A DNA stretch of 45,906 nucleotides from Streptomyces muensis (GTDB lineage: Bacteria; Actinomycetota; Actinomycetes; Streptomycetales; Streptomycetaceae), in assembly GCF_021474425.1 (NCBI RefSeq), contig NZ_JAKEIP010000045.1:1-45906 (forward strand), written 5' to 3'. The notes beneath the pieces were generated by a model that worked only from the letters and a program-made list of their open reading frames with translations, was not told the origin of the DNA and did no database searches. Shown here piece after piece: positions 23,678-32,634 of this stretch (positions are counted from its first letter, which is position 1; every line of letters starts with the position of its first letter). Both the position numbers and the translations under genes were made by a program.

Positions 23678-25867
23678 ATGAGTGCGGAGGCAACGAATTC
23701 CGCGACGCCAGGCCCGGTAGCAGGCGCTGTGACGCCTGCGGTGCCTCGCAGGAAGGCCCGTGCCCGCATCGACCTGCGCCGCCTCGGCCGGGCGGCGTTG
23801 CTCGGCCCCGCCTCGCGCGGCCGGCTGCCCGACGCCATCAGCCATGTCGTCGACGCCCACCGGGCCCACCATCCCGACGCGGACCTCGAACCGCTGCGCC
23901 GCGCCTATGTGCTGGCCGAGTCCTCGCACCGCGGCCAGATGCGCAAGAGCGGCGAGCCGTACATCACGCACCCGCTCGCGGTGACCCTGATCCTCGCCGA
24001 ACTCGGCGCCGAGACCACGACCTTGACGGCCTCTCTGCTGCACGACACCGTCGAGGACACCGACGTGACGCTCGATCAGGTCGGCGAGCAGTTCGGGGCG
24101 GAGGTGCGCTTCCTCGTCGACGGCGTCACGAAGCTGGAGAAGGTCGACTACGGCGCCGCCGCCGAGCCCGAGACCTTCCGCAAGATGCTCGTCGCCACCG
24201 GCAACGACGTCCGCGTGATGTCGATCAAACTCGCCGACCGGCTGCACAACATGCGCACCCTCGGCGTGATGCGCCCCGAGAAACAGGCCCGCATCGCCAA
24301 GGTCACCCGTGACGTGCTCATCCCGCTCGCCGAGCGACTAGGCGTCCAGGCGCTCAAGACGGAACTGGAAGACCTGGTCTTCGCGATCCTGCACCCGGAG
24401 GAGTACGAGCACACCCGCGAGCTGATCGTCGGCAACGCCTCGCGCGAGGACGATCCGCTCGCGGAGATGGCCGACGAGATGCGCACGGTCCTGCGCGAGG
24501 CCGACATCCAGGCCGAAGTCCTCATCCGGCCCCGGCACTTCGTCTCCGTGCACCGCGTGTCCCGCAAACGCGGCCGACTGCGCGGCGCCGACTTCGGGCG
24601 GCTGCTCGTGCTGGTGAACGAGGACGCGGACTGTTACGGCGTGCTGGGCGAACTGCACACCTGTATGACGCCGGTCGTCTCGGAGTTCAAGGACTTCATC
24701 GCCGTCCCCAAGTTCAACCTGTACCAGTCGCTGCACACGGCCGTGGCCCGCGCGGACGGCCAGGTCGCCGAAGTCCTCATCCGCACCCACCAGATGCACA
24801 AGGTCGCCGAGGCCGGCGTCGTCGCGCTCGGCAATCCCTACGCTCCTCCTTCGGAGGAGCAGGTCGCCGCAGGCGACGGCGAGCGCATCGACCCCACGCG
24901 CCCCGGCTGGCTCTCCCGCCTCCTCGACTGGCAGGAGGCCGCCCCCGACCCGGACACCTTCTGGTCCACCCTGCGCGAGGACCTCGCCCAGGACCGCGAG
25001 ATCACCGTCTTCCGGCCCGACGGCGGCACTCTGGGCCTGCCCGAGGGCGCGACCTGTGTGGACGCGGCGTACGCCCAGTACGGCGAGGACGCGCACGCGT
25101 GCATCGGCGCCCGCGTCAACGGCCGCCTGGCGACCCTCAGCACCGTTCTGCGGGACGGCGACACCGTCCAGCTCCTCATGGGCCAGGACCCGGCATCGGA
25201 GCCCTCCAGGGAGTGGCTGGAGCACGCTCACACGCCGGCCGCCCGGATCGCCATCCAGCGGTGGCTGGCCACTCATCCCGCGCAGGGGGCCGCGGAGGCC
25301 AAGGACGCCGCGGTGGCCTTCCGGGGGGCGGCGGACGGGGCCGTGAACCAGACGGCCGCCTCGGAGGGCGCGGCCTCGCGACCGGGTGCGGAGGGTCCGC
25401 TCGGCCGGTCCGAGGGCGGCGACGTACTCGTCGACCGTCCCGGCGCGACCGTACGCCTCGCCGGCTGCTGCACCCCCGTACCGCCCGACGCGGTCACCGG
25501 ATTCGCCGTGCGCGGGGGAGTGGTGACGGTCCATCGCGTCGAGTGCTCCGCGGTGGCGCGGATGAAGGGCACCGGGCGTGCGGAGGTCGGCGTGCGCTGG
25601 GGAGAGATCACCGAGTGCCGCGTCACCCTGGTCGCCGAATCGTTCGTTCGTCCCCACCTTCTGGCGGACCTCACGGAGGCGATGGCCCTGGAGGGCGCGG
25701 AGATCGTCTCGGCGACGGTCGAACCCCCGACCCAGCAGCGCGTACGGCACACCTACACGGTCCAGTTGCCGGACGCGGCGCTGCTGCCGGGGCTCATGCG
25801 GGCGATGCGGAACGTGGGGGGCGTGTACGACGTGAGCAGGGCGCAGCCGCAGACTCAGGGGGCGTGA
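23678..25867 (+). CDS. rshA: RSH (Rel/Spo homologue) protein, (p)ppGpp hydrolase with degenerate synthetase
   Basis: A 729-residue RSH protein, second to the main RelA in Streptomyces. The HD hydrolase domain looks intact: ITHPLAVTLILAELG, HDTVEDTD (His122, Asp123) and LADRLHNMRTL. The synthetase domain has drifted. Where active Rel proteins read roughly RxKHxYSIYxKM and YDxxGxRxxV, this one reads RPRHFVSVHRVSRKR and ADFGRLLVLV, and the final AExGIAAHW is AEAGVVALGNPY; FKDFIAVPKFNLYQSLHT is kept. A TGS domain (REITVFRPDGGTLGLPEGAT), a conserved-Cys region (LAGCCTPVPPD) and a C-terminal ACT domain follow. I infer mainly (p)ppGpp hydrolysis; the S. coelicolor homologue was studied as rshA. ATG 23678 has GGAGG upstream. 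Confidence 0.9.
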   Translation: MSAEATNSATPGPVAGAVTPAVPRRKARARIDLRRLGRAALLGPASRGRLPDAISHVVDAHRAHHPDADLEPLRRAYVLAESSHRGQMRKSGEPYITHPLAVTLILAELGAETTTLTASLLHDTVEDTDVTLDQVGEQFGAEVRFLVDGVTKLEKVDYGAAAEPETFRKMLVATGNDVRVMSIKLADRLHNMRTLGVMRPEKQARIAKVTRDVLIPLAERLGVQALKTELEDLVFAILHPEEYEHTRELIVGNASREDDPLAEMADEMRTVLREADIQAEVLIRPRHFVSVHRVSRKRGRLRGADFGRLLVLVNEDADCYGVLGELHTCMTPVVSEFKDFIAVPKFNLYQSLHTAVARADGQVAEVLIRTHQMHKVAEAGVVALGNPYAPPSEEQVAAGDGERIDPTRPGWLSRLLDWQEAAPDPDTFWSTLREDLAQDREITVFRPDGGTLGLPEGATCVDAAYAQYGEDAHACIGARVNGRLATLSTVLRDGDTVQLLMGQDPASEPSREWLEHAHTPAARIAIQRWLATHPAQGAAEAKDAAVAFRGAADGAVNQTAASEGAASRPGAEGPLGRSEGGDVLVDRPGATVRLAGCCTPVPPDAVTGFAVRGGVVTVHRVECSAVARMKGTGRAEVGVRWGEITECRVTLVAESFVRPHLLADLTEAMALEGAEIVSATVEPPTQQRVRHTYTVQLPDAALLPGLMRAMRNVGGVYDVSRAQPQTQGA

Positions 25868-25990
25868 GCAGGGCGCGGGGGCGTGAAGGCGCGGGGTGCT
25901 CCAGCGGCTGCACCCACCTGACATACCCGTTCGAGTGGGCCGGTCGCGCGTCGTCGACGCCGCCCACGCGCGCGCTGATAGCCGTGATGC

Positions 25991-27529
25991 ATGCTGCTCA
26001 CCCCCCGCACCGAGGCTCAGCGACCAGTCCCTGGCGCTCCTCGCACCCGTCCCGGAACCCGTCGACGGGCCCAGGCGTCCGCCCTGGTCGCCCTCACCGC
26101 GTCCTTCGGCCTCCTCGCCGCGAGCGCCCCGGCCGAACCCCTGGGCGTCGGCGACCGTCTCTTCCCGCAGCTGGGCAACCCCGGCTACGACGTGGCCTCG
26201 TACGACCTCTCCTTCACCTATCCCGGCACGAACAGCAAACCGCTCCAGGCCGTCACCACGATCGACGCCTGGACGACGAAGGACCTGGACCGCGTCAACC
26301 TGGACTTCGCCCACGGCAAGGTCGAGTCCGTCGAGGTCGACGGGACGCCCGCCACGTTCCGCAGCGCCGGTGAGGACCTGGTCGTCACGCCCGAGGAGCC
26401 GCTGACCGACGGCAGCTGGACGCAGATCACCGTGCGGCACACCAGCGATCCCGTGTACGGCAAGACCCGGGAGGGCGGCTGGGTGCGGACCACGGACGGC
26501 CTCGCCATGGCCAACCAGGCCGACGCCGCCCATGTCGTGTTCCCGTGCAACGACCACCCCTCCGACAAGGCGATGTTCACCATCCGGGTCACCGCACCCA
26601 ACGGCTACACCGCCGTCGCCAACGGCCTGCCGACCGACGTGGACCGCGCGGGCGGATCGACGACCTGGACGTACCGCACCCGGCACCCCATGGCCACCGA
26701 GCTCGCCCAGGTGTCCATCGGCCGCTCCGAGGTCGTGCACCGCACCGGGCCGCACGGACTGCCCGTCCGGGACGTCGTGCCCGCCAAGGACCGCAAGAAG
26801 CTCGAACCGTGGCTGAAGAAGACCCCCGGCCAGATCTCCTGGATGGAGAGCAAGGTCGGGCGGTACCCGTTCGAGACGTACGGCCTGCTCATGGCCGATG
26901 CCGCCACCGGGTTCGAACTCGAGACGCAGACGCTCTCGCTCTTCGAGCGAGACCTCTTCACCGAGTCCGCCTTCCCGAAGTGGTACATCGAGTCGATCAT
27001 GGTGCATGAGCTGGCGCACCAGTGGTTCGGCGACAGCGTCAGCCCGCGCGAGTGGTCCGACCTGTGGCTCAGCGAGGGGCACGCCACCTGGTACGAGACC
27101 TTGTACGCGGCGGAGAAGGCGGGCCGGCCCATGGAGGCGCGGATGAAGGCCGCGTACGCCGCCTCCGACCGCTGGCGCGCGGCCGGCGGGCCTCCCGCCG
27201 CGCCCAAGGTGGCCGCCGCCGGCAAGAAGAACGGGATCTTCCGGCCGAACGTCTACGACGGCGCGTCCCTCGTCCTGTACGCCCTCCGCCAGGAGATCGG
27301 CGCCCCGGCGTTCGAGCGCCTGGAACGCGCCTGGGTGCAGCGTCACAAGGACCGCTCCGCGACGACCGCGGACTTCGTCGCGCTCGCCGAGGACATCTCC
27401 GGACGCCACCTCGACGGCTTCATGCAGGCCTGGCTGTACGGCGAGAAGACCCCGCCGATGCCCGGTCAGCCGGAGTGGAAGTCGGCGGACCCGACGAAGC
27501 CGGCCGGGAAGAAGGCGACCGGGAAGTAG
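25991..27529 (+). CDS. Secreted M1-family metallopeptidase
   Basis: A 512-residue zinc aminopeptidase-like protein. A basic n-region (RTRPGTRRR) and hydrophobic core SALVALTASFGLLAASAPA form a signal peptide of about 50 residues. The catalytic motif HELAHQWFGD gives His339, Glu340 and His343, and LWLSEGHA gives the third ligand Glu362. The substrate loop is FELETQT in place of the GAMEN of classic M1 enzymes, as in the related bacterial secreted subgroup. The protein ends in a Lys/Ala/Gly tail (KPAGKKATGK) followed by TAG; the same frame continues with similar repeats for 29 codons to TAA at 27617-27619. The ATG at 25991 has no strong ribosome site. Confidence 0.92.
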   Translation: MLLTPRTEAQRPVPGAPRTRPGTRRRAQASALVALTASFGLLAASAPAEPLGVGDRLFPQLGNPGYDVASYDLSFTYPGTNSKPLQAVTTIDAWTTKDLDRVNLDFAHGKVESVEVDGTPATFRSAGEDLVVTPEEPLTDGSWTQITVRHTSDPVYGKTREGGWVRTTDGLAMANQADAAHVVFPCNDHPSDKAMFTIRVTAPNGYTAVANGLPTDVDRAGGSTTWTYRTRHPMATELAQVSIGRSEVVHRTGPHGLPVRDVVPAKDRKKLEPWLKKTPGQISWMESKVGRYPFETYGLLMADAATGFELETQTLSLFERDLFTESAFPKWYIESIMVHELAHQWFGDSVSPREWSDLWLSEGHATWYETLYAAEKAGRPMEARMKAAYAASDRWRAAGGPPAAPKVAAAGKKNGIFRPNVYDGASLVLYALRQEIGAPAFERLERAWVQRHKDRSATTADFVALAEDISGRHLDGFMQAWLYGEKTPPMPGQPEWKSADPTKPAGKKATGK

Positions 27530-27619
27530 TCGGCCGGGGACAAGGCGGCTGGGAAGAACCCGGCTGGGAAGAAGACCGCCGCCAGGGCGTCCGCCGGGAA
27601 GAAGGCGGCCGGCGAATAA
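27530..27619 (+). other. In-frame continuation of the M1 peptidase Lys/Ala tail after the amber stop
   Basis: Directly after the TAG (27527-27529) the same frame reads 29 sense codons with the same composition (AGKNPAGKK, SAGKKAAGE) and ends in TAA. This is either a recent nonsense mutation in a longer tail or rare read-through; the first is more likely. Confidence 0.7.
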
Positions 27620-27636
27620 GGCGGTGACGAGACGGG

Positions 27637-27674
27637 CCGTGCCGTGCGACCATCTTCAGGTCGGCACGGCACGG
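27637..27674. terminator. Terminator after the M1 peptidase gene
   Basis: A 15-bp stem with a single bulged G: CCGTGCCGTGCGACC (27637-27651) against 27659-27674, with a 7-nt loop. Confidence 0.75.
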
Positions 27675-27810
27675 TGCCGCGGGAATCTCCCGGGGTACTC
27701 GTGCGTTGTGGGTAGTGACGGACAGTTTCCGGGCGCTACGGACTCGCTCCGAAAGGCCAGAACCACTGCCACCGTCGCCGCAAACGGATTCCCATCGACG
27801 TAAGGACCCA

Positions 27811-29304
27811 ATGACCTCCTCTTCTTCCCCTTCCCAGGACACGCAGCGCTTCGCGTACACCTATCCCGAAGGTCTTCGGGCCGATGCCCTGATGGAAGAG
27901 GACGTCGCCTGGAGCCACGAGATCGACGGAGAGCGGGACGGCGACCAGTTCGACCGCTCCGAGCGCGCGGCTCTGCGCCGCGTGGCGGGCCTCTCCACCG
28001 AGCTCGAGGACGTCACCGAGGTCGAGTACCGCCAGCTCCGTCTGGAGCGGGTCGTGCTCGTCGGTGTCTGGACCTCGGGGACGGCGCAGGACGCGGACAA
28101 CTCCCTCGCGGAGCTCGCCGCCCTCGCCGAGACCGCGGGCGCGGTCGTGCTGGACGGTGTGATCCAGCGCCGTGACAAGCCCGACGCGGCCACCTACATC
28201 GGTTCCGGCAAGGCATACGAGCTCAGGGACATCGTGCTGGAGTCCGGCGCCGACACCGTCATCTGCGACGGTGAGCTCAGCCCGGGTCAGCTCATCCACC
28301 TCGAAGACGTCGTCAAGGTCAAGGTCATCGACCGTACGGCCCTGATCCTCGACATCTTCGCCCAGCACGCCAAGTCCCGAGAGGGCAAGGCGCAGGTCGC
28401 GCTCGCGCAGATGCAGTACATGCTGCCGAGGCTGCGAGGCTGGGGTCAGTCGCTGTCCCGGCAGATGGGCGGCGGCAAGGGCGGCGGCCTCGCCACCCGT
28501 GGTCCCGGTGAGACCAAGATCGAGACGGACCGGCGTCGGATCCGCGAGAAGATGGCGAAGATGCGCCGGGAGATCGCGGAGATGAAGACCGGCCGCGAGA
28601 TCAAGCGCCAGGAGCGCAAGCGCCACAAGGTGCCCTCGGTCGCCATCGCGGGCTACACCAACGCCGGCAAGTCCTCCCTGCTCAACCGTCTCACGGGCGC
28701 GGGTGTGCTGGTCGAGAACGCCCTGTTCGCGACCCTCGACCCGACCGTGCGTCGGGCCGAGACCCCGGGCGGACGGCTGTACACGCTGGCCGACACGGTC
28801 GGTTTCGTACGGCACCTGCCGCACCACCTGGTCGAGGCGTTCCGCTCCACCATGGAGGAGGTCGGCGAGTCCGACCTGATCCTGCACGTGGTGGACGGCT
28901 CGCACCCGGACCCGGAGGAGCAGCTGGCCGCCGTGCGCGAGGTGATCAGGGACGTCGGCGCGACCGACGTACCGGAGATCGTCGTGATCAACAAGGCGGA
29001 CGCGGCCGACCCGCTGACGCTCCAGCGGCTGATGCGGATCGAGAAGCGCTCCATCGCGGTCTCGGCCCGCACCGGCCAGGGCATCGACGAACTGCTCGCA
29101 CTGATAGACAACGAGCTACCCCGCCCGTCCGTCGAGATCGAGGCGCTCGTGCCGTACACGCACGGCAAGCTGGTCGCCCGCGCCCACACCGAGGGCGAGG
29201 TGATCTCCGAGGAGCACACCCCGGAGGGCACGCTGCTCAAGGTGCGGGTGCACGAGGAACTCGCGGCGGATCTCACGCCGTACGTCCCCGCGCCGACCGC
29301 CTGA
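27811..29304 (+). CDS. hflX: Ribosome-associated GTPase HflX
   Basis: A 497-residue GTPase of the OBG-HflX class, which binds the large ribosomal subunit and splits or rescues stalled ribosomes. The N-terminal HflX domain contains LAALAETAGAVVLDGVIQRR and TYIGSGKAYELRD. A Gly-rich loop (QMGGGKGGGLATRGPGETKIE) and a helical linker lead to the G domain: G1 GYTNAGKSS from residue 281, G3 DTVGFVRHLP, G4 NKAD and G5 SARTG. I chose ATG 27811, with AAGGA 5 nt upstream; in-frame codons upstream to 27706 lie in the promoter region. A strong terminator follows, shared with the convergent protease gene. Confidence 0.97.
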   Translation: MTSSSSPSQDTQRFAYTYPEGLRADALMEEDVAWSHEIDGERDGDQFDRSERAALRRVAGLSTELEDVTEVEYRQLRLERVVLVGVWTSGTAQDADNSLAELAALAETAGAVVLDGVIQRRDKPDAATYIGSGKAYELRDIVLESGADTVICDGELSPGQLIHLEDVVKVKVIDRTALILDIFAQHAKSREGKAQVALAQMQYMLPRLRGWGQSLSRQMGGGKGGGLATRGPGETKIETDRRRIREKMAKMRREIAEMKTGREIKRQERKRHKVPSVAIAGYTNAGKSSLLNRLTGAGVLVENALFATLDPTVRRAETPGGRLYTLADTVGFVRHLPHHLVEAFRSTMEEVGESDLILHVVDGSHPDPEEQLAAVREVIRDVGATDVPEIVVINKADAADPLTLQRLMRIEKRSIAVSARTGQGIDELLALIDNELPRPSVEIEALVPYTHGKLVARAHTEGEVISEEHTPEGTLLKVRVHEELAADLTPYVPAPTA

Positions 29305-29354
29305 GCCGTGCTGTGGACAGCGGTGCCGTAGGCAGCCGTGCGGTAAATACACAG

Positions 29355-29387
29355 AAGGTCCGCCCCCTCGCGCAGGGGGCGGACCTT
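29355..29387. terminator. Bidirectional terminator between hflX and the first protease
   Basis: A perfect 14-bp stem: AAGGTCCGCCCCCT (29355-29368) with its complement at 29374-29387 and a short loop, followed by TT. It serves both convergent genes. Confidence 0.85.
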
Positions 29388-29402
29388 TCGTATGCGCGGG
29401 TG

Positions 29403-30614
29403 TCAGCGACCGCCGTACGTCTTGCTCATGTACTGGTACACCGATTCGGCGCCCGCTCCCAGCTGCGGGCCCGCGAGCCAGGTGTTGTCCTCAGGGCCGA
29501 TGGACGTGTTCGACACCAGCTTGGTCTCGCCGTCCACCACCCGGAACCAGCCGCCGCCCGACGAACCGCCGGTCATGGTGCAGCCGATGCGGTACATCGT
29601 CGGCAAGGCCGCGCTGAGCGAGAACCGGCCCGGCTGGTCGAGGCACTTGAACATCCGCAGGCCGTTGTACGGCGGCGCCGCCGGGTAGCCCCAGGCACCC
29701 ATCGTGCCGGCCTCGGTCGCCGACGGTGCCGAGAAGTCCACGTCGAGGGCGGTACCGACCGTCTCCTCCAGTGACTTGGAACCCTGCTCCGGCTTCACAT
29801 GCAGCACGGAGTAGTCGTACGCGGCACCCGCGCCGCCCGTCTCCGAACCGCCCTGGATCCACTCGTTGGAGGTCGAGACCCAGTCCGCCCACCAGTTGCC
29901 GTACGGCGCGATCTCGGTGGCGTTCGCGTTGCTCAACTGCGCCGCGGACTTGCCGAGGTCGTTGTACGCCGGGACGAAGACGATGTTGCGGTACCAGCCG
30001 CCGTCGCCACCGGCGTGCACACAGTGGCCGGCCGTCCAGACGAGGTTGGACTTGCCGGGGTGGTTGACATCCTTGATGACCGTGCCGGAGCAGACGGCCG
30101 GGCCGTCCGGGGAGTCGAAGAAGACCTTGCCGACCGGGGCCGCGTTGTCGTGGTACGGCGTCTTCTCGGCCGTGGCCTGCACGGGGGCCGGCTCCGGGTC
30201 GCTCACGCCTTGGTCGGCGGAGGCGTCCTGCGTGGTGACCGTCTTGGTGGCCTCCTTGGCGGACTGCATCCGATCAGGCTTCCAGAGGCCCTCGATCACC
30301 GGGTTGACGAAGTCCTTGGCCTCGCTCAGCCACTTGTCCTTGTCCCAGTCCTGCCAGCCGCTGCTGTTCCACTTGTCGACATCGATGCCGTGCTCCTTGA
30401 GCTTGTCCTCGATGTCGGACGGGATCTGGATCTTGCCGTCGCCGATCTCCTCGGCAGCCCTGGACGCGGCGGCATCGGCCTGGCCGTTCGCCGCGTCCTC
30501 CACCGATCCGCCACAGGCGGTCGCGGTGAGCGTGAGGGCGGCGACGAGGCCGGTGGCGGCCAGGGCGGAGCGCCGCTTACTGCGTGGAGCTGTGGGCATG
30601 TGTGTGGAACGCAT
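29403..30614 (-). CDS. Secreted trypsin-like serine protease lipoprotein, copy A
   Basis: A 403-residue exported protein. Its signal peptide ends in a lipobox-like LTATAC, so it is probably lipid-anchored outside. A pro-region follows with the distinctive stretch DKLKEHGIDVDKW ... WDKDKWLSEAKDFVNPVIEGLW. The chymotrypsin-fold triad is visible as His in VWTAGHCVHAG, Asp in AYDYSVLHV and Ser in GGSSGGGW. I chose ATG 30614 (GGGGG 11 nt upstream); ATG 30599 is possible. It is a close paralogue of the next gene on the same strand, and the two must come from a tandem duplication. Natural substrate unknown; the oxyanion Ser motif suggests the glutamyl-endopeptidase-like branch. Confidence 0.9.
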   Translation of the reverse strand: MRSTHMPTAPRSKRRSALAATGLVAALTLTATACGGSVEDAANGQADAAASRAAEEIGDGKIQIPSDIEDKLKEHGIDVDKWNSSGWQDWDKDKWLSEAKDFVNPVIEGLWKPDRMQSAKEATKTVTTQDASADQGVSDPEPAPVQATAEKTPYHDNAAPVGKVFFDSPDGPAVCSGTVIKDVNHPGKSNLVWTAGHCVHAGGDGGWYRNIVFVPAYNDLGKSAAQLSNANATEIAPYGNWWADWVSTSNEWIQGGSETGGAGAAYDYSVLHVKPEQGSKSLEETVGTALDVDFSAPSATEAGTMGAWGYPAAPPYNGLRMFKCLDQPGRFSLSAALPTMYRIGCTMTGGSSGGGWFRVVDGETKLVSNTSIGPEDNTWLAGPQLGAGAESVYQYMSKTYGGR

Positions 30615-30703
30615 GGTGCGGTAACCCCCGTTGGAACGTGCTGAGCCGTTGTGCGACCCCTCGGCCGCGACACCCCACTATGCCCGTGGAGTTGAGGGCG
30701 AAC

Positions 30704-30743
30704 GGCGGTGAGGCGGTGAAGGTTTCTCCCCCGACTCACCGCC
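30704..30743 (-). terminator. Hairpin after protease copy B
   Basis: GGCGGTGAG (30704-30712) pairs perfectly with CTCACCGCC (30735-30743). It lies 14 nt past the stop of copy B on the minus strand and before the start of copy A, so the two proteases may be separate transcripts. Confidence 0.5.
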
Positions 30744-30756
30744 GCCGGCACCTACG

Positions 30757-31977
30757 TCACCGACCGGCGAACTTGTCGCTCACCTTGTCGAAGATGCCGT
30801 TGGCCTCCTTGCCCAGCCGTGGGCCCGCCAGCCAGCCCGAGTCCACCGGGCCGATGGAGGTGTTGGAGACCAGCGCCGGCTTGCCGTCCGAGCCCGTCGC
30901 GACCCAGCCGCCACCGGACGAACCGCCGGTCATGGTGCAGCCGATGCGGTACATCGTCGGGTCCGACGCCTTCAGCGAGAGCCGACCCGGCCTGTCCTGG
31001 CACTGGTACAGCTTCTGGCCGTCGAACGGCGCGGCCGCCGGGTAACCGATCGCCTTGATGCTGTCCACCTCGGGGACGGCGGGCGCGTCGAAGTCCACGG
31101 GCAGGGCCGAACCGACCGTCTCCTCCAGGGACTTGCCGTTGCCGCCCGCCTCCGGCTTCACATGGAGCACGGCGAAGTCGTACGAGGCGCCGTCCCCACC
31201 CGTCGCACCGCCCTGGGCGATCCACTGGTCCGAGGTCTGCGCCCAGTCGGCCCACCAGACGCCGTAAGGAGCGACCTGCTCCCGTGTGGCGTTCTTGATC
31301 TCCGCGGCCGACATGCCCGAGTCGTTGTAGGACGGCACGAACGCGATGTTGCGGTACCAGCCGCCGCTCTTGCCGGCGTGCACACAGTGACCGGCCGTCC
31401 AGACCATGTTGGACTTGCCGGGGTTGGCCGGGTCCTGGACGACCGTCGCCGAGCAGACCATCGTGCCTTCGGGGGAGTCGAAGAACACCTTGCCCGCCTC
31501 GGGCGCGTTGGCGTGGTACGAAGCCGGCACGGCCTTGGCGGACACGGGCTGCGGCGTCGGGTCGGTCACACCCTGGTCACCGGAGAGGTCGCTGTCGTCG
31601 ACGCCCCGGTCCGGATCCTCGGCGTCCCGCATCCGGTCCGGGTCCCACAGGCCCTCGATGATCGGGTTGATGTAGTCCTGCGCCTCGCGGAGCCAGTCGT
31701 CCTTGTCCCACTGCTTCCAGGCCCCGTCCTTCCACTTGTCGATGTCGATCCCGTGCTCTTTGAGCTTGTCCTTGATGTCGTCCGGGATCGTGATCTTGCC
31801 CTCGCCCCCGGCGGCCGGGGACGCGGTGGCCGCGCCGCCCGCCTCGGCGTCACCCGACTCACAGGCCGTGACGGTGAGGGCCAGCGCCGCGGCGAGCGCG
31901 ACCACGGGGAGCGGGGAGGTGGTGCGGCGCGTGTTCCTCCCCCGACGAGCGGTGAACGACGGCCGTATCGAACGCAT
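30757..31977 (-). CDS. Secreted trypsin-like serine protease lipoprotein, copy B
   Basis: A 406-residue paralogue of the preceding entry, arranged head to tail with it. The signal peptide LPVVALAAALALTVTACESG has a lipobox Cys. The pro-region repeats the same pattern (DKLKEHGIDIDKW, WDKDDWLREAQDYINPIIEGLW). The triad is His in VWTAGHCVHAG, Asp in SYDFAVLHV and Ser in GGSSGGGW. Both copies keep the full triad, so both should be active. I chose ATG 31977, which has GGGGGAG 7 nt upstream; the frame is open to 32082 without homology. Conservation of the pro-region between copies suggests a shared folding or inhibitory role. Confidence 0.9.
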   Translation of the reverse strand: MRSIRPSFTARRGRNTRRTTSPLPVVALAAALALTVTACESGDAEAGGAATASPAAGGEGKITIPDDIKDKLKEHGIDIDKWKDGAWKQWDKDDWLREAQDYINPIIEGLWDPDRMRDAEDPDRGVDDSDLSGDQGVTDPTPQPVSAKAVPASYHANAPEAGKVFFDSPEGTMVCSATVVQDPANPGKSNMVWTAGHCVHAGKSGGWYRNIAFVPSYNDSGMSAAEIKNATREQVAPYGVWWADWAQTSDQWIAQGGATGGDGASYDFAVLHVKPEAGGNGKSLEETVGSALPVDFDAPAVPEVDSIKAIGYPAAAPFDGQKLYQCQDRPGRLSLKASDPTMYRIGCTMTGGSSGGGWVATGSDGKPALVSNTSIGPVDSGWLAGPRLGKEANGIFDKVSDKFAGR

Positions 31978-32634
31978 GATCTGACTCCCCCTGGGATGAC
32001 GGTACTTGGCGCCGTGGCCGTGAACCTCCGCGGATGCATCGCTGATTCGGCGTGGTGTCACGGCGCGTTGGGACGGCACCACACACTATGCGCTCGCTGT
32101 GGGGGAGTTCCGACGGAACGGCAACGGTTTCGCTACGGGCTGTCTGAGCTGGCAATTCATCCGGGGAGGTGCTGATTTGACGCGTGCGGGGCGTCGGCCG
32201 AGGCCGTCGGTGCCCACATGGACGGCGGACTCGTCCAGCACGGCGGCCTTGACGCGCTGGGGACGCCGTCGAGGTCGAGACATCGAGGTCGAGGACGTCG
32301 AGGTCGAGGACCCGGGGTGGCCTCCTCGCGCCACGACTGGATGGCGCGGCCGATAGTACGCACGGAGCGGTCCGGCCGACGCCGGGCCCCAGGCTCCGGG
32401 CCTCCGGGGCCAAGCCGGTCGATGACGGGTGAGCAGGTAGCGATGATCTTGAAGCGACCCGTAACCCGGTGAACGGTCCGGGGTTGGTAGCGGTGGGGGG
32501 CCTGCTGTCTGAGTGCGGTCCCCTGTGCCCAGTTCCCCGGAGTTTCGAGTGGACGCTCGCGGGGCTTCGTATGTCGGGTCGGGCGAGGATGCGAGAGACC
32601 TGCTCGCCCCTGGACAGCGGGAGGACAGGGAGCC
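31978..32634. other. 657-nt gap before the siderophore locus
   Basis: I find no supportable gene; several open frames on both strands have no homology features and poor starts. It holds an imperfect 15-bp direct repeat in three copies (32267-32310) and a GGCCCC/GGGGCC hairpin (32385-32411). The promoters of protease copy B (minus) and of the aminotransferase (plus) must lie here. I searched for the IdeR/DmdR1 iron box (TTAGGTTAGGCTCACCTAA) and saw none. Confidence 0.55.
32267..32310. repeat. Three-copy 15-bp direct repeat
   Basis: Units at 32267-32280, 32281-32295 and 32296-32310 share the core TCGAGGTCGAG. Function unknown. Confidence 0.75.

Noticed and set aside
24338..27409. A 1023-codon open frame antisense to rsh and the M1 peptidase
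   Set aside because: Same reason; low-complexity Arg/Gly/Val composition and no domain.
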